A DNA stretch of 64,000 bases from Conchocele bisecta (Eukaryota > Mollusca > Bivalvia > Lucinida > Thyasiridae). Shown one piece after another: positions 24,501 through 36,600 of this stretch; within the stretch, counting starts at the first letter, position 1; each line of letters begins with the position of its first letter. The position numbers and the translations under genes are program-made. Under the pieces are notes generated by a model. The model had not been told where the DNA came from. It searched no databases and worked only from the letters and a program-made list of their open reading frames with translations. The stretch lies in the NCBI GenBank assembly GCA_029237695.1, contig CM055269.1, forward strand, positions 30,042,956 to 30,106,955. The letters are read 5' to 3'.

Positions 24501-27500
24501 AATACAGACATTATGACAAGCGTTTTTACTGCTTGTTTTGCGAGGGCCCATACGCAAAACTGGGTAAGCATTTGCTAGCAAAGCACAAGGACGAAGATGA
24601 TGTTCAGGAATTTATGATTGAAACAGACAAAAAAGCCAAAGGTTTATTATTTGAAAAAATGAGAAATGTTGGTAATCATTTACACAACTCAAGAGTTTTG
24701 AAATCTGGATCTGGGGAATTAGCGGTAGCATACAGGCCTCGTGAAAACCAGTCACTGACATCTGATCACTACGGACCCTGCCCGAACTGCTATGCATACT
24801 ATCCACGGAATAAGTTGTGGCGTCACAACAGATCCTGTAAATTCGCATCTGCAAGTTCTAAAAGGAGGCAACTTGCTGTTACCAGTACTCTTTTGCTCCC
24901 AAAAGCAAATGACAGTAGTGACATTCTGGCTAAAATTATGGCTGGCATGAAGAATGATGAGGTCAGTAGAATTGCAAAAAGTGATCCGACCATACTGACC
25001 TATGGCGAGAAATTGTCTTCCAAGCAAGGACATGACGAAGAACAATACAACTACATTAGGCAGAAATTGAGAGAAATGGCAAGGTTGTTGAGAACGATGA
25101 GAGAAGCCGATGGGAACACCAGCAAGTCTTTGGAGGATTTCGTTTATCCAGATAAATTCAAGTTTATCGTCAAGTGTTGTAAGTCGGTAGCTGGATTTGA
25201 CTGCACTACCAACACATATTCCACTCCTAGCCTGGCATTGAAAGTAGGAGGGACATTACAAAAATGTCTGAAAATCCTGACAACAAAGGCCATAGAAACT
25301 GGAAATAGAGATCTTCAAGCAAGAACCGAAGATCTTTCGAAACTGTTCGACTACAATTGGACAGATGAAGTTTCATCGAATGCTCTACGCACACTGAGTG
25401 AAGGGAAGCGAAATTCCAAAAAAGGGCTTCTTCCGTTAGCGAACGATGTCAAAATGATGTCGGAATACTTAAGAAAAGAGGCGGATGCATGTTCCCAGCG
25501 TCTGTGTGAGGATGCTAATGAGAAGGCGAAAGAAGAATGGGTACATCTGTCTGAAATATGCCTTGCACAAACCATATTATTCAACAGGCGCAGGGCAGGA
25601 GAGGTATCGAAGATGACTATTGGTGACTTCGAGAAAAGAGCATTGACAAATGAAGATGGCGAGTTAGATGGCAGTCTTACAGACTTTGAACGGGCAATGT
25701 GCAAGTCATTCTACAGAACTGAAATCATCGGGAAACGAGGCCGAATATGTCCAGTTATATTTCCAACTAACTTAAAAACCAACATCGAATTGCTCTTACA
25801 GAAACGGCATCTTATCAACAACTGTCGAAACGGGTTTCTCTTTCCTACGCAAACAACAGATTCTCACATTCGCGGAACCGATGTCATGAGAGAATACGCA
25901 TCACAGTGCGGCGCCGAACAACCTCAACGACTGCGGTCTACTAAATTGAGAAAACACATCTCAACTATGACCCAGCTATTAAATCTAAATGAAAATGAAT
26001 TAGACATTCTGGCAAATTTTCTTGGACATGACATAAGGGTGCACAGGGAATTTTATCGTCTTCCAGAAGCAACGCTACAAGTGGCGAAAGTTTCGAAACT
26101 TCTCCTCATGATGGAAAGTGGAAAAATAAAGAACACAGGCATCAACTCGCTGGATGACATACCTGTAGATATTGAAGAAGAAGTGGATGATGATGGTAAT
26201 TATCATGATAGTTTCTACGTAATATCCACCATACAAACAAAAAATCTTATTTTATTAAAATCTGTATTCGATCGTATGGTTTTTTTACTAAATAAAATAG
26301 TGAAATGTGATTTACAAACATAACATCATTGAATTTTAAAGGGGATATATTCATCTTATACTATTTGACTGTGTGCCCTTTTCCATAATCAGACAACCAC
26401 CATTGCATATCACTATACGCACTAACCATAGTTGTTCCCAGTAAAGATATCTTTAGATCATGTAAAAAGATTTTTTTTACGGAAAATAAAAATTAAACGG
26501 ATACATAATTATATAATCATTCTACATGTTTCTGACATCAAAAGTGTCTGCTTTTTACACAGTAGTAACTTATAGGTCACAATGTGTTTGGAGTGACATG
26601 CGTCACGCGTCACTGTACGTACAGTGAGGACATTGTTATTACTTTTAATTCAAATTATTCAAATCAATTACGTATATCAAACAATTATTACTTCTGTCGA
26701 TATCTTATAAAGTGTAATTAGTGTACACAATAAAAAGTATTGTACGAATAAATACGAATGAATATTGACTGTTGTTAGTTCCTTATGAATTATGTCATCT
26801 TGTTAAAATAATATCGTATTAAACATTCACTCATGCAAGATGATCTTCCATGTACTAATACTTACAGGGCAACACAATGATGACAGTTCCGAATCTTCGG
26901 AAGACGAAGACATACCGGATACTAGTACTAGACAAAACAGCACTGCATCGGGGAAGATACTACTATCTGGTTCGTTTTGTGTTTGATCCGTTATACAAAT
27001 ATTTCTTAACATGAGTTAAATATTCCATATGGCCAAAAACTTGCATGTTAATGACTTCACACAACCAAATTGTATACTATGTATGATACTATAGAGATTA
27101 TGTACGTAACTATATACATGGCCATTTTTTGTGTCGAACTAACATGATGCATTGACATGTTCATTTTCTTTTATCCAGTATATAAACTAAGCTGTACGAA
27201 TGCAATTGTTTATATACATACAATATAAGGAATTGTCGCCACTCAATAATCGCTGTACGTTTGAACTATGGAATGTGTTAAAATAGAGTAACAAACCCTA
27301 TGGGGGGCCCAATGAGCAAGGATAAACATAACAATACATTCGTAGATAAATACGGCACGGGTACAGCGGTGGCTATAGAGTATTCAACAACTTCGTTCTA
27401 ATGTATAATATGAAATAGTGCATAATTACGATTTTCTCTTCTCTAAAACAGCAGAACATACTCCTCGTGCTGGAAAGCGGTGCGCCCAAAAGAAGAGACA

Positions 27501-27687
27501 TTGGTCTACACAAGAAAAAGAATCCGTTCTCCGTCATCTCGAGCGAAACATTATTATGGGGAATCTTCCGGGAAAACGGGAGATAGACCAATGCATCAAT
27601 GCAGAAGAGGCATTGTCCAATCGAAGTTGGAAGAACGTGAAGGACTTCTGTAGAAACTTAATCGACAAGAAGAAAAATAAGTTGTAA
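15547..27687 (+). CDS. SET domain-tyrosine recombinase fusion protein
   Basis: Proposed exons: 15547-15581 (short basic start MENRSRKRRKI), 17533-17627, 20036-20204, 21116-21314, 21690-21770, 22402-22482, 24269-26195, 26868-26969, 27452-27687. All junctions are GT..AG with matching phases, and the sum is 2925 nt (974 aa plus stop). Residues about 43-165 form a KMT5A-like SET domain. 167-220 are two near-identical 27-aa linker exons. From 221 come an acidic stretch, Cys/His motifs near 306 (YCLFC..H..H) and 390 (CPNC..H..C), and a tyrosine-recombinase-like domain at about 650-820 with NRRRAGEV, TKLRKHIST, LGHD and REFYR. The last 78 aa (WSTQEKESVLRHL..SWKNVKDFCRN) look Myb/SANT-like. Inference: a Crypton-type mobile or domesticated recombinase with a captured histone-methyltransferase domain. 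Exon 1 is the least certain. Confidence 0.75.
15775..16025. mobile_element. Palindromic MITE in intron 1
   Basis: Inverted ends CGTCGCGCCATAACGTACCTTC and inverse GGTACGTTATGTCGCGGCG. The central hairpin is AGAGCAAATGCGGAA / TTCCGCATTTGCTCT. About 250 bp, non-coding. Confidence 0.82.
16640..16810 (+). repeat. tRNA-derived SINE fragment with B box
   Basis: GCGACCCGGGTTCGATCCCC contains a pol III B-box (GGTTCGATCCC). Downstream come TTGTATTTCCTTTCGGATGG, GGTCCCGACATGCAAGGTCC and CAAGCCAGTGCCGTGGTTAA, a body typical of dispersed SINEs. No cloverleaf or A-box partner is visible at the right distance, so it is not a tRNA gene. Related weak copies of a GTGGCACACAGTGTAGATCC unit lie at 16140-16960. 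Confidence 0.65.
17663..18754. mobile_element. TATACCCAC-ended element with six 160-bp internal repeats
   Basis: It begins TATACCCACTTTCCCC and ends AAAAAGTGGGTATA, giving short inverted ends with a possible TATA target. Inside, a unit of about 160 bp repeats six times (GGGGGAGATAATCCATGATG, GAGGGGTCGGAT, TTCACTTTGCGCATCTGCAC, ATGATAACGAAGCTACATAC, GGCGCGTAGGTATGAAGGTG, AAAAAGTTTTTCGAGTTACG). A (GGACGGAC/GTAC)n stretch follows at 18660-18710. No transposase. Lies in intron 2 of the SET-recombinase gene. Confidence 0.8.
19101..19522 (-). repeat. SINE, fullest copy (minus strand)
   Basis: On the minus strand it starts CGTGGCTCAGTGGTCAGGG, a tRNA A-box-like head, continues GCATGCGAAGGGTAATTTAA, GGAATGCCGACCGACATGAT and CTGAATATATAGTTATGAAA, and ends GTTAAACCCCAATAACGAATCAATCAA. 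It includes the 5' part that other copies lack. Small reading frames here are spurious. Confidence 0.78.
21660..23310 (+). repeat. 712-bp tandem duplication carrying an 81-bp coding exon
   Basis: Unit starts: exon copies at 21690-21770, 22402-22482 and 23117-23197, spaced 712 and 715 bp. Each is TTGCAG|TCGCGA..., 27 codons, phase 0 at both ends. Copies 1 and 2 keep the donor GTAAGT. Copy 3 reads TTAAGT and, if retained, would run into a stop. Surrounding intron sequence is duplicated too (GAGACAATCGTTATATATAT, CACCAACTCGTTTACTAC, CCCTTTTAGATCGCCCAAAT). A fourth partial end is at 23300-23335. Confidence 0.9.
23803..24042. mobile_element. MITE with about 75-bp inverted ends
   Basis: GACGCCGGCCGACAGAAAGG..CTGCCGGCGGCTCAACCATA at the left is mirrored by TATGGTTGAGCCGCCGGCAG..CCTTTCTGTCGGCCGGCG at the right. 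The inner part contains CAGCCTGCGCATCGGCACAG. Long frames on either strand here are artefacts of the palindrome. It lies in the intron before the recombinase exon. Confidence 0.85.
24269..26195 (+). other. Main recombinase exon
   Basis: A single 1927-bp exon, TTTTAG|GATGAG to GATGATG|GTAATT. Translation: acidic linker (DRDYIPGKDSDVSSDESE), C2H2-like YCLFCEGPYAKLGKHLLAKH, a second Cys/His motif CPNCYAYYPRNKLWRHNRSC, the helical block YIRQKLREMARLL, SSNALRTLSEGKRN, then the catalytic-type region. Candidate catalytic residues: Arg of NRRRAGE, Arg of TKLRKH (a decayed HxxR box with Thr for the first His), His of LGHD and Tyr of HREFYR. The frame stays open past the donor to 26323, so intron retention would give a different tail. 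Confidence 0.85.
27452..27687 (+). other. C-terminal Myb/SANT-like exon
   Basis: CTCTAAAACAG|CAGAACATAC to the stop TAA. Encodes a lysine-rich start (KRCAQKKRHWSTQEKESVL) and a helical segment ending NVKDFCRNLIDKKKNKL. A similar tail closes related multi-copy recombinase-like proteins in fish, as I remember them. A possible poly(A) signal ATTAAA is at 27823. The preceding small exon 26868-26969 is serine/acid-rich (DDSSESSEDEDIP). Confidence 0.75.
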
Positions 27688-27699
27688 GGCGCTGTAACA

Positions 27700-29045
27700 T
27701 ATGCAACTCAGACGACATTGAGTTTCACTTCTTATTCGTGTATTATACTGACTTAAGAACACGTTATATTCCTGCATTTTATAGGTATAGGTGTATTGTG
27801 TATAAAATGTGTGATCTGCTACATTAAAAAAATAGGAAACATATACATATATGCTGCGCGTAAAATACGGACATCTATAATAATGTGATGGTATTGTCAA
27901 CAGCATCAATTATTAGACAGCTCTCAACATAACTATTATAGACTGATTTCGATACAAAATCCAACCGTTATCAGAAAAATTGCACTTTTTGTTTTTCATG
28001 TTTTAAAAAGAAGATATAATTTTACCGGCTGACGAGGTTGATACTTGTGGGTAGGTTATATGGAATACATGTACGTCGGTATATAGTATTACGACGATAT
28101 CTTGACTCTCCTACATTGTCAGCCTCCATTAACTATGACATATTAGGTTTGGCGCTTGTTTTAGTGTGTTGTACATGTTGTGTGTGTTATGGGCCTATGG
28201 CCTACTTCACTGAATACATCCATTGTATTGTATTGTATTGTATTGTATTGACACAAGTGACGGTCTTAAGTACGAGGCGGTATACAGACAGTATTGTGGA
28301 TACATCCAGAATAACGTCACGTAACCACCTATAGATGGAAGATAGTCGCTCATGTAAATAAGAGAATATGTTGTTTGTCCATTCTCATATACGATATACT
28401 AGGCTATAGATGGCGACCAAATTATTTTGATACATGTCGTAGATTAGTGGTATGACGAGAAACTGTTTAGTTTAAGTCTGATAAATATTCTTCTTCTTCA
28501 TATAATTGTGTTCATCCTAATTATTATCTTTAATTATTGGCTTTCATTTATTGTGAAAAACACTAACCACGCCGTATACATTTGCATCGTGTATCCCCTT
28601 ACACGGAGCACTTAGACTTATGTACTTGAGTCACTTAAAATTATGTTGAGAAAAACAATGAATTATGGAGCTAATTTCGTGGGTAAATGTGACCACAGTG
28701 ATCATCAAATACAGGATATCATTAAAAAAAACATCATAGATGCCATAGCCAACCAGATCTTGCACTCGGTACTAGTGCGGAAATATGCAAATAAATGTAC
28801 TTACTTAATCGAAAAATGTTTGTCACTTGTTAAAGTTCCTATCCGTAGCCACATGTTTCTCGCCGGATCTTTCGTAGATGCAACGTCCGACACCTTGCAT
28901 GAAACACAATATAAACACATTCGCCACACTACTGTACACTTTTAAATTCAAATCCGACTAGGTATATTTGGCATTGATAGAATGTCACAGTGATGTTGTA
29001 AAAGTTGATTGTTTTTTTGGTTAATTCACATTAAATGAGTTTATT
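27700..29045. other. Intergenic, no supported gene
   Basis: AT-rich. A TTGTA pentamer repeat (six copies) is at 28222-28250. A 100-codon frame at 28643-28945 has no recognisable domain and no splice-consistent neighbours. An inverted match to 19840-19940 (GGGCCCAATGAGCAAGGATA) lies nearby at 27300-27390. Confidence 0.5.
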
Positions 29046-29049
29046 GTTA

Positions 29050-29374
29050 CAGTACAACCTCTCTACAACAGCCACACATGGGAAGACTGAAAACTGGCTG
29101 TTGAAGAGAGGTGGCTGTTAAAGAGAGGTATAGTAATCATATAGTAATCAGAGCTGCATTTAAGGTGCACGTTTTTTTATTTCTTGACCAAAACTGGCAA
29201 GTTGAGAGTGCTTTAGAATTTGCCAGTTTTACCAAGAATTACCAAAATCCCCACAAAATAAATGTATGCACACTAACTGTGGTCGCAAATCATCAACATT
29301 GCGTCTTAAAATGTTGGCCGTTGTAGAGAGGTGGCTGTTGCAGAGAGGGGTGGTCGTTTGTGGAGGTTCGACTG
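29050..29374. mobile_element. Tigger/pogo-type MITE with nested MITE B
   Basis: Ends CAGTACAACCTCTCTACAAC and inverse GTTTGTGGAGGTTCGACTG, flanked by TA at 29048-29049 and 29375-29376. CAGT ends with TA targets fit the pogo/Tigger branch of Tc1/mariner. At 29152-29290 it carries an inserted or acquired copy of MITE family B. Confidence 0.75.
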
Positions 29375-29989
29375 TAATTATACACCCGTCCGTCTGTCTA
29401 TCTGCATGCCTATCTGTTCATGGAATTTCGTTCAGTTTCTTACTTGAAATCTGTTTAATTTAGGAAATCAAAACTTCATAGGTTCACTAAATGCAAGTCA
29501 GTGATGACCCTTGTCGATTTCTAAGTTCAATGATCAATGCCGCTGCCCCCAAAATATTTGTCCGCTTTCTAACTCGACGGCCATTTAAAACACGACAATC
29601 AAACTGCGAGCGGGTGGGTATGCAGGCAGACATACAGACAGATATACAGACAGTTAATAGTATGGTCCAATGGCGTTAAATTTAATATAAACATATTATC
29701 CAGTAGTATTGCCGTGTCTGGAGAAAGTGGCGCTATGTCATTTTTGACCAGCATCTGTGTTAAGCCGGATTTATACTTTCGCATTTAGTCAAAACGAAAC
29801 ATCGACCATATGTCTAACTGCCAGTATTGTATAACCTTATTGTATACTTATTGTACTACTCTTTCCCTTCAGTTGGCATTGCCACTAATACATATTTTGC
29901 AGTATTTTTGTTTCATCCTTTTCAAGGAATGATATTGTTGCGAACTGATTCGCGTGCCTGTTATTTGTCAGTGGCAATACAGTGATTGA

Positions 29990-30310
29990 AGTTCCCCGAT
30001 ACGCATACATAGATTCCCCGGTTAGCATACACATATTCCCCGGTCAGCATACACCTATTCCCCGGTTAGCATACACATAAATCCCCGGTTAGCATACACA
30101 TGTTCCCCGGTTAGCATACACACGTTGGGTCCCCATTTGGCTTTTAAAAATCTGACATGCAAAATACTTGAAATAATAAGTACGCAATATCATAAACAAT
30201 GTCCAACTATCATGAAAGGCTGTCGTTCTTTATTTGGAGGGCGTAACGTGAAAGGAAATACTGGCACCCGGTTGGTAGGTTCACAGCTTAGGTCCCCGTT
30301 TGACCAGTTC
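29990..30310 (+). repeat. Direct array of TTCCCCGGTTAGCATACAC
   Basis: Six near-perfect units at about 29991, 30013, 30036, 30058, 30081 and 30103 with 22-23 bp spacing, followed by GGTCCCCATTTGG (30128) and GGTCCCCGTTTGACC (30292). It shares its core with the cluster at 15228-15480 and with single sites in the SET-recombinase introns. Confidence 0.8.
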
Positions 30311-30317
30311 TACAAGT

Positions 30318-30318
30318 A

Positions 30319-30366
<48 letters not shown>
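30318..30366. repeat. (TG)n(TATG)n microsatellite
   Basis: TATGCG then about 14 TG units then four TATG units. The order is the mirror of 15165-15213. Confidence 0.9.
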
Positions 30367-30367
<1 letters not shown>

Positions 30368-30645
30368 ATTTGCACTCCATCAGTAGTGAAAGAGTTAAGC
30401 GATCAGCCACACATACATCGACCTTCATTTGTCTCGACAGGCGTGACATGCTGTCTGCGACCATCTAGTTTTCTAATTGATGCAAACTTTGGTTAGGTTA
30501 TGTTATTTTTTTGTTCAGTATGATTGTACAATTGATCATGTTGATGAGTGATATATCTGAATAATGTTGTGAAACACTATATAACCATGCTGAGAGAAAT
30601 TAATTTGTATTGCTTGCATGTTCATGCTGTCTCCAATTTTGTAGT

Positions 30646-33600
30646 ATGTGGATTCGTGCAGTATGGATGGAAGGACAACATGAGGAGGAGGGTGTGATCC
30701 CGGATGTTTGGGAGAAGGACGGTACTGTTTTTTGGCCACCAGGCAAGAATGCGGACAAAGCGATGAAGGAGAGGAGGGTGCCAGCTGAGAGCTGGAGGGA
30801 GTTCCGCCTGGTGAAGGTTAAAACAAAATCAGGTACAAGTTACCTTTACGCAAAAAAAAAAGATTTTCTGTTATCCCCCGTTGTTCCTGGTCTACTGACC
30901 CATAGTAATGGCGATCCTGGTTTTGATTTCTATAATCAATAGGCCACACTATTTCCTACTTCTTGTAAGAATGTAAATTACGTTACACAACTAAAAATGT
31001 TAAATGTAATCTTCCCGAAAATGTTTAACTATGCGTATCATCAGCAGCGTATGTAGTTGCCATGGTTGTTTAATATCTTCAATCATCTTATCATTTACGT
31101 AGCAAACCGGATGGAATGCGAGAAGCACGAATGGACGACTTCGATCGAGTCTGACACAGGCGATTCTGACGATGATGTTCGAAAAAGAAAGCGTCAAAAG
31201 AAATCATTCCCAGACTTTGTTACAGGTAAATAATTAACTGACAAGGAAGTTATAATTATATAGTTATACATGTAAAAATTAATTTATCGAATTTAATAAT
31301 GAAAAAATACTCAAAGTATGATATGGCATTCAACACTTAAACATGAGTCTGGACACTACGTTTTGGTCTCGTATCACTGTCTATACATTCAAGTTACAAA
31401 ACTACATATTGTATGTATATGGGATTTTGTGAAATAGTGACGTCGGATCTTCTATATGTACATGTATGTATGCAATGAAGGGAAACCTATTCGTTTGTTT
31501 GTATACATTGTATGACATGTATAATGCAACACTGAAAATGTGTCTTTTCCATACTTTGTACGCCGAGGGGTATATAATTTTCGCCATTCCGTCTGTCCGT
31601 TCGTTCGTTCGTCCATCACGAAACCTTAACCGCGGGTAAATGACCTATATTTTCCTTGGTCGGAATACCTTAATATTTCATAGACGCATTGTTGTACATT
31701 AAGTGTCCTCTATGACCATGGGACAAATCCACGTCCGTGCCACCCCCGCTAAGCCCAGGGTCAAGGTCGTTTACTTAGTGCATCCCGAAACCTTAACCGC
31801 GCATAAATGGCCTATATTTTCTGTTTACTTGGTCGGAATCCCCTAATATTTCACACACGCATTGCTCCAAGGGACCTCTACCGCCATCTGACAAATCCAG
31901 TGTAGTGAATGTTTTCGTATTAAGCAGAAAGCCTCGCAGTATACCCCAGTAAAGCATCATTGACTGTCACAGCAGAGGGCCTACACTTTTGAACATACAA
32001 TGTGAATGTTTTATTACCGTTCATGGATATTTATTTTTCAATAGATGGCGAGAAAACGGACGAGACTGATCCAGATAAACAAGAATCAATGAAATCTGAT
32101 GAGTCAGGTACATGTACATTTGTAATACCTAATCAAAACTGGATTAGTTCCAATATAAAAAATAGCGCGTATAGAAGATTGCAAACACACAATCAGTCAG
32201 CCAATAATACTATAGGGTTTCAGCTTCAAAAGGAATAAGACATATTGTAAATGATGGTCCGATCCAATATATTTCAGCGTATTGTTAAATAACATGTCTT
32301 TAACTAATTTCCAGCAATAATTACTTAAATCCACAACTGTAAAGTACATGAATAACCCGATTATACCACTTGCAAAGAACGCAGCTTCTAGGAAACACCA
32401 TTTCTACATGTACATCATTGTAGGTTGGTTGTATAAGAAACAACCAGAATATTCTGGTCTGCCAACAGCTTACGATTGACATGATTATTTTTTAAGCCCA
32501 ATACAAAAAAATATTCTGCCAGTGAAGCATATGTGTGAGCTGTCATAACGATATACCAGTAGAATCAATATAAGTTGCAACTTTTTATTCCCTTAAACAT
32601 CGGTTAATGTCTAAAAATTACCATTCAAACTCATCTCATAGTTTTCGGCATTCCGTGCGTCTGTCACAAAACCTTAACCGCGGGTAAATGACCTATATTT
32701 TCTGTTTCCTTGGTCGGAATACCTTAATATTTCATAGACGCATTGTTGTAAGTGTCCTCTACGACCAGGGACAAATCCACGTCCGTGCCACCCCCGCTAA
32801 GCCCAGGATCTTGGTCGTTTACTTAGTGCATACCGAAACCTTATTATGGTTGTTGTGTTCAGGCGGCAGCCGGGGGTATACGTGAGCCCTCGCTCACTTG
32901 CTCTAGTTTGTATGGTACCATCGCCACATCGATAGGGCGAAGGGTGTGTCACAGATGAGAATGACCACTTTTGTATCGCAATTGAATTGGCCTGTAATTG
33001 GGTTTTGGTGTTTTAGTTTCAGATCCAGGCCTGCCCATTCCACCACCGAAGTTAGCTAAATATCCAGCCCTGCAGCTAGAATTGCACTGCAACCAGTCAA
33101 ACCATGTATCACGCCAGACAGCATCACTTTCACCACCATCAAACCGCACATCAAAACATGGATCTAGATCACGCCACACATCATCCCGATCACCACCACC
33201 ATCAAACCGCACATCAAAACATGGATCTAGATCACGCCACACATCATCCCGATCACCACCACCATCAAACCGCACATCAAAACATGGATCTAGATCACGC
33301 CACACATCATCCCGATCACCACCACTATCAAACTGCAAATCAAAACATGGTTCCTAGATCACGCCACACATCATCCGATCACCACACCTCAAACGCACAT
33401 CTAAAACATGGATCTAGATCACGCCACACATCATTCCGATCACCACCCATTCAACCGCACATCAAAACATGGATTAGAAATCACGCACACAAAATCATCC
33501 CGGATCACCACACCACCATTCAAACCGCACATCAAAATACATGGATCTAGATCACGCCACACATCATCCCATATCACCACCACCATCAAAAACCGCTCAT

Positions 33601-36600
33601 CAAAAGATAGGAATCCCTAGAATCACGTCCACCACCAATCAATCCGATCACACACCATCAAACCGCACATCAAACAATGGATCTAGATCACGCCACACAT
33701 CATCCCGATCACCTACCACCATCAAAAACAGGCACCATCCAAAAGATGATCCTTAGATCAAACCGCCACACATCATCCCTCTCACACCTCCATCATACAC
33801 TCATCAAAACATGGATCTAGATCACGCCTACATCTTCCTATCACCCTACCTCCTCAAACCACACATCATATACATGGATCTAGATCCACGCAACATCATT
33901 TCTCCGTTCACACCACCCCATCAAAACGCACCATCCAAAAGATGGATCCTAGATCAAAACCGCCAACACATCATCCATATCACCACACCATCAAAACGAC
34001 ACATATATAAAACATGGATCTAGATCAAGCACATCATCATTCAATATCACCCACCATCAGAACCGCACCATCAAACATGGATCTAGATCCCTCGCCCACA
34101 CATCATCCTTATACCTCCACCATCATACCGCACATCAAAACATGGATCTGATCACGCCACACATATCCCGATCACCACCACCATCAAACCGCACATCAAA
34201 ACATGGATGGATCTAGATCACGCCACACATCTATCCATATCACACCACCATCAAACCGCACATCAAAACATGGATCTGATCACGCACACATCATAGATCA
34301 CCACCACCATCAAACGCATCACATGGACTGATCACGCCCACACATCATCCGTCACCCACCACCATAAACCGCACACTAAAAGATGGATCTAGATCACGCC
34401 ACACATCTCCATACACCACCACCATCAAAAACGCACCATCACTGGATCTAGATCACGCCACACATCAAAACACCTAGTCACCACACCATCAAACCGCACA
34501 TCAAAACATGGATCTAGATCACGCACATCATCATCCACACACCACACATCAAACCGCACATCAAAAACATGGATCTAGATCACGCCCACATCCACCAACT
34601 CATCCATAAACCGTCATCAAAACTGACTAGATCACGCCACACATCATCCGTCACCACCATCAACGCACATCAAAAACATGGATCTAGTCACCCACATCAT
34701 CAATCCCATCACCACCACCATCAAACCGCACATCAAAACATGGATCTAGATCACGCCACACATCATCCATATCACCACCACCATCAAACCGCACATCAAA
34801 ACATGGATTTAGATCACGCCACACATCATCCATATCACCACCACCATCAAACCGCACATCAAAACATGGATCTACATCACGCCACACATCATCCCGATCA
34901 CCACCATCATCAAACCGCACATCAAAACATGGATCTAGATCACGCCACACATCATCCCGATCACCACCACCATCAAACCGCACATCAAAACATGGATCTA
35001 CATCACGCCACACATCATCCCGATCACCACCATCAAACTGGCAATCTTCCCAACCCCCAATATATTCACATAGCCAATCTTCATCGCACAGAACATCACA
35101 ACGACAATCTACACCAATCCGATCGCCATCACCTCAGTTATTCTCATCACAGCGAACATCACAACTCCAAAATTCACAGTCGTCTTTATGGGGACATTCG
35201 CCACATACATCTACATCACGCCATTCGTCACATCATAAACAGACATCCAGTCCAGTCCTAAGTCCAATTCAGAACATGTCAGCAATGTCTCATAGTAAAT
35301 CAAAGACTAGCAACACATTGAAAAGATTGATTGATGCATCACCCGCCAGCAGCAAGAAATCGCGACACAAGTCATCAGTCTCGACGAACTCCATCGCTGA
35401 CAGTACGGCCTTCCCAATGACTGAAGCAAGTAAGTTCATTATGCCCTCCCATGTATGCAGGAGGAGATTAAATTTCCTCTGTTTCGAAACATTTTGAATC
35501 TTGGTACTTAAGGATGGCCAGTATTATTATGCAACTATGTACCTGCACAGTTATATAATTTACAGAAGATATGTTTTTCATAATTTATCCAGATGACGTT
35601 AACATCCATAGTGTCGTAGTGTAAAGAAAATATATAGTCAGCATACATTGATCGGGTACTTTAATATTTAATTTTGCAAACTTTGCCTCAAAAGTTAATA
35701 TTCTTCAAACAGAATTCCAGAGACGGGTTATTTACCTGCTAGCGGAAATCAGGCAGGATGTTCGCTCGGGAAATACGACGTGCCTGTCGTGTTCAACAAT
35801 GGAGGATACGGACAACCTGATGAGGAAAACGACGTCCATTGAAGAATTTGCTTCCCTTGAGGACAGACTAAAGAATGTCGATGATCGGAAACGTTTGGTA
35901 TGATTTTATTGAGGAGCTCGCATGAAGTTTGAGTTGATTTTTAAATCATTCAACAAGTTTAATAAATACCATATCGAAATATCATTACAAATGTTAGATT
36001 ATATTTATTACATAATGATGAAATGGGAAGACAGAATCACATGTTCTCTAGTGAATGCAACCATTGCTGAATCGTGATCAGTTCAAAAACAAGTTTGCGC
36101 TGGAAGAGTAGTTAAGTTTGTTTTGAACCTTAAAACTGTTAAAGCAACAAAATATTGCATTGTAAATGCTTTCACATGATGTGTGCATGCTGTATTTATA
36201 TAAAATGTGATTATAGCCACAATTGACTGCTAAATTTTGTTACATTTGTGACGCCAATGTCCTCTGGGACGCTGGCACCATTTGACGTTTCAGACTATCA
36301 ATTGCTTCAACGTACTATTAAAGAGGTTTGGCGTTTTATGTGATTCAGCCTCATTTGTTAGTTGACTACTAGTAATACATTATGATGAATATGACACCGT
36401 GTTAATGTGTTGACTATGTGAAGCGATCATTAGAAATCACAAAATGTAATGAACTATATCATGTCATGCATCTGCCACAACCAGTCCTGTATATAAACGT
36501 TATTAATTTGAGTGCTCTTGCATACATGTACACATAAGTATCATTATGCACATTTTTATGCCCCCGCCACCGAATGGTGAGGGGGGCATATAGTGTTACC

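Noticed and set aside
28643..28945. 100-codon plus frame after the SET-recombinase gene
   Set aside because: No recognisable motif and no phase-consistent donor or acceptor tying it to a neighbour.
29990..30130. CRISPR-like short regular repeats
   Set aside because: Units are contiguous 22-23 bp repeats without unique spacers, and the DNA is clearly eukaryotic.
34569..35261. His-rich 230-codon plus frame, and Asp-rich minus frames at 32949-33338 and 34684-35013
   Set aside because: These are alternative readings of the 63-bp minisatellite. The SR/SP frame is the one continuous with flanking exons and splice phases.
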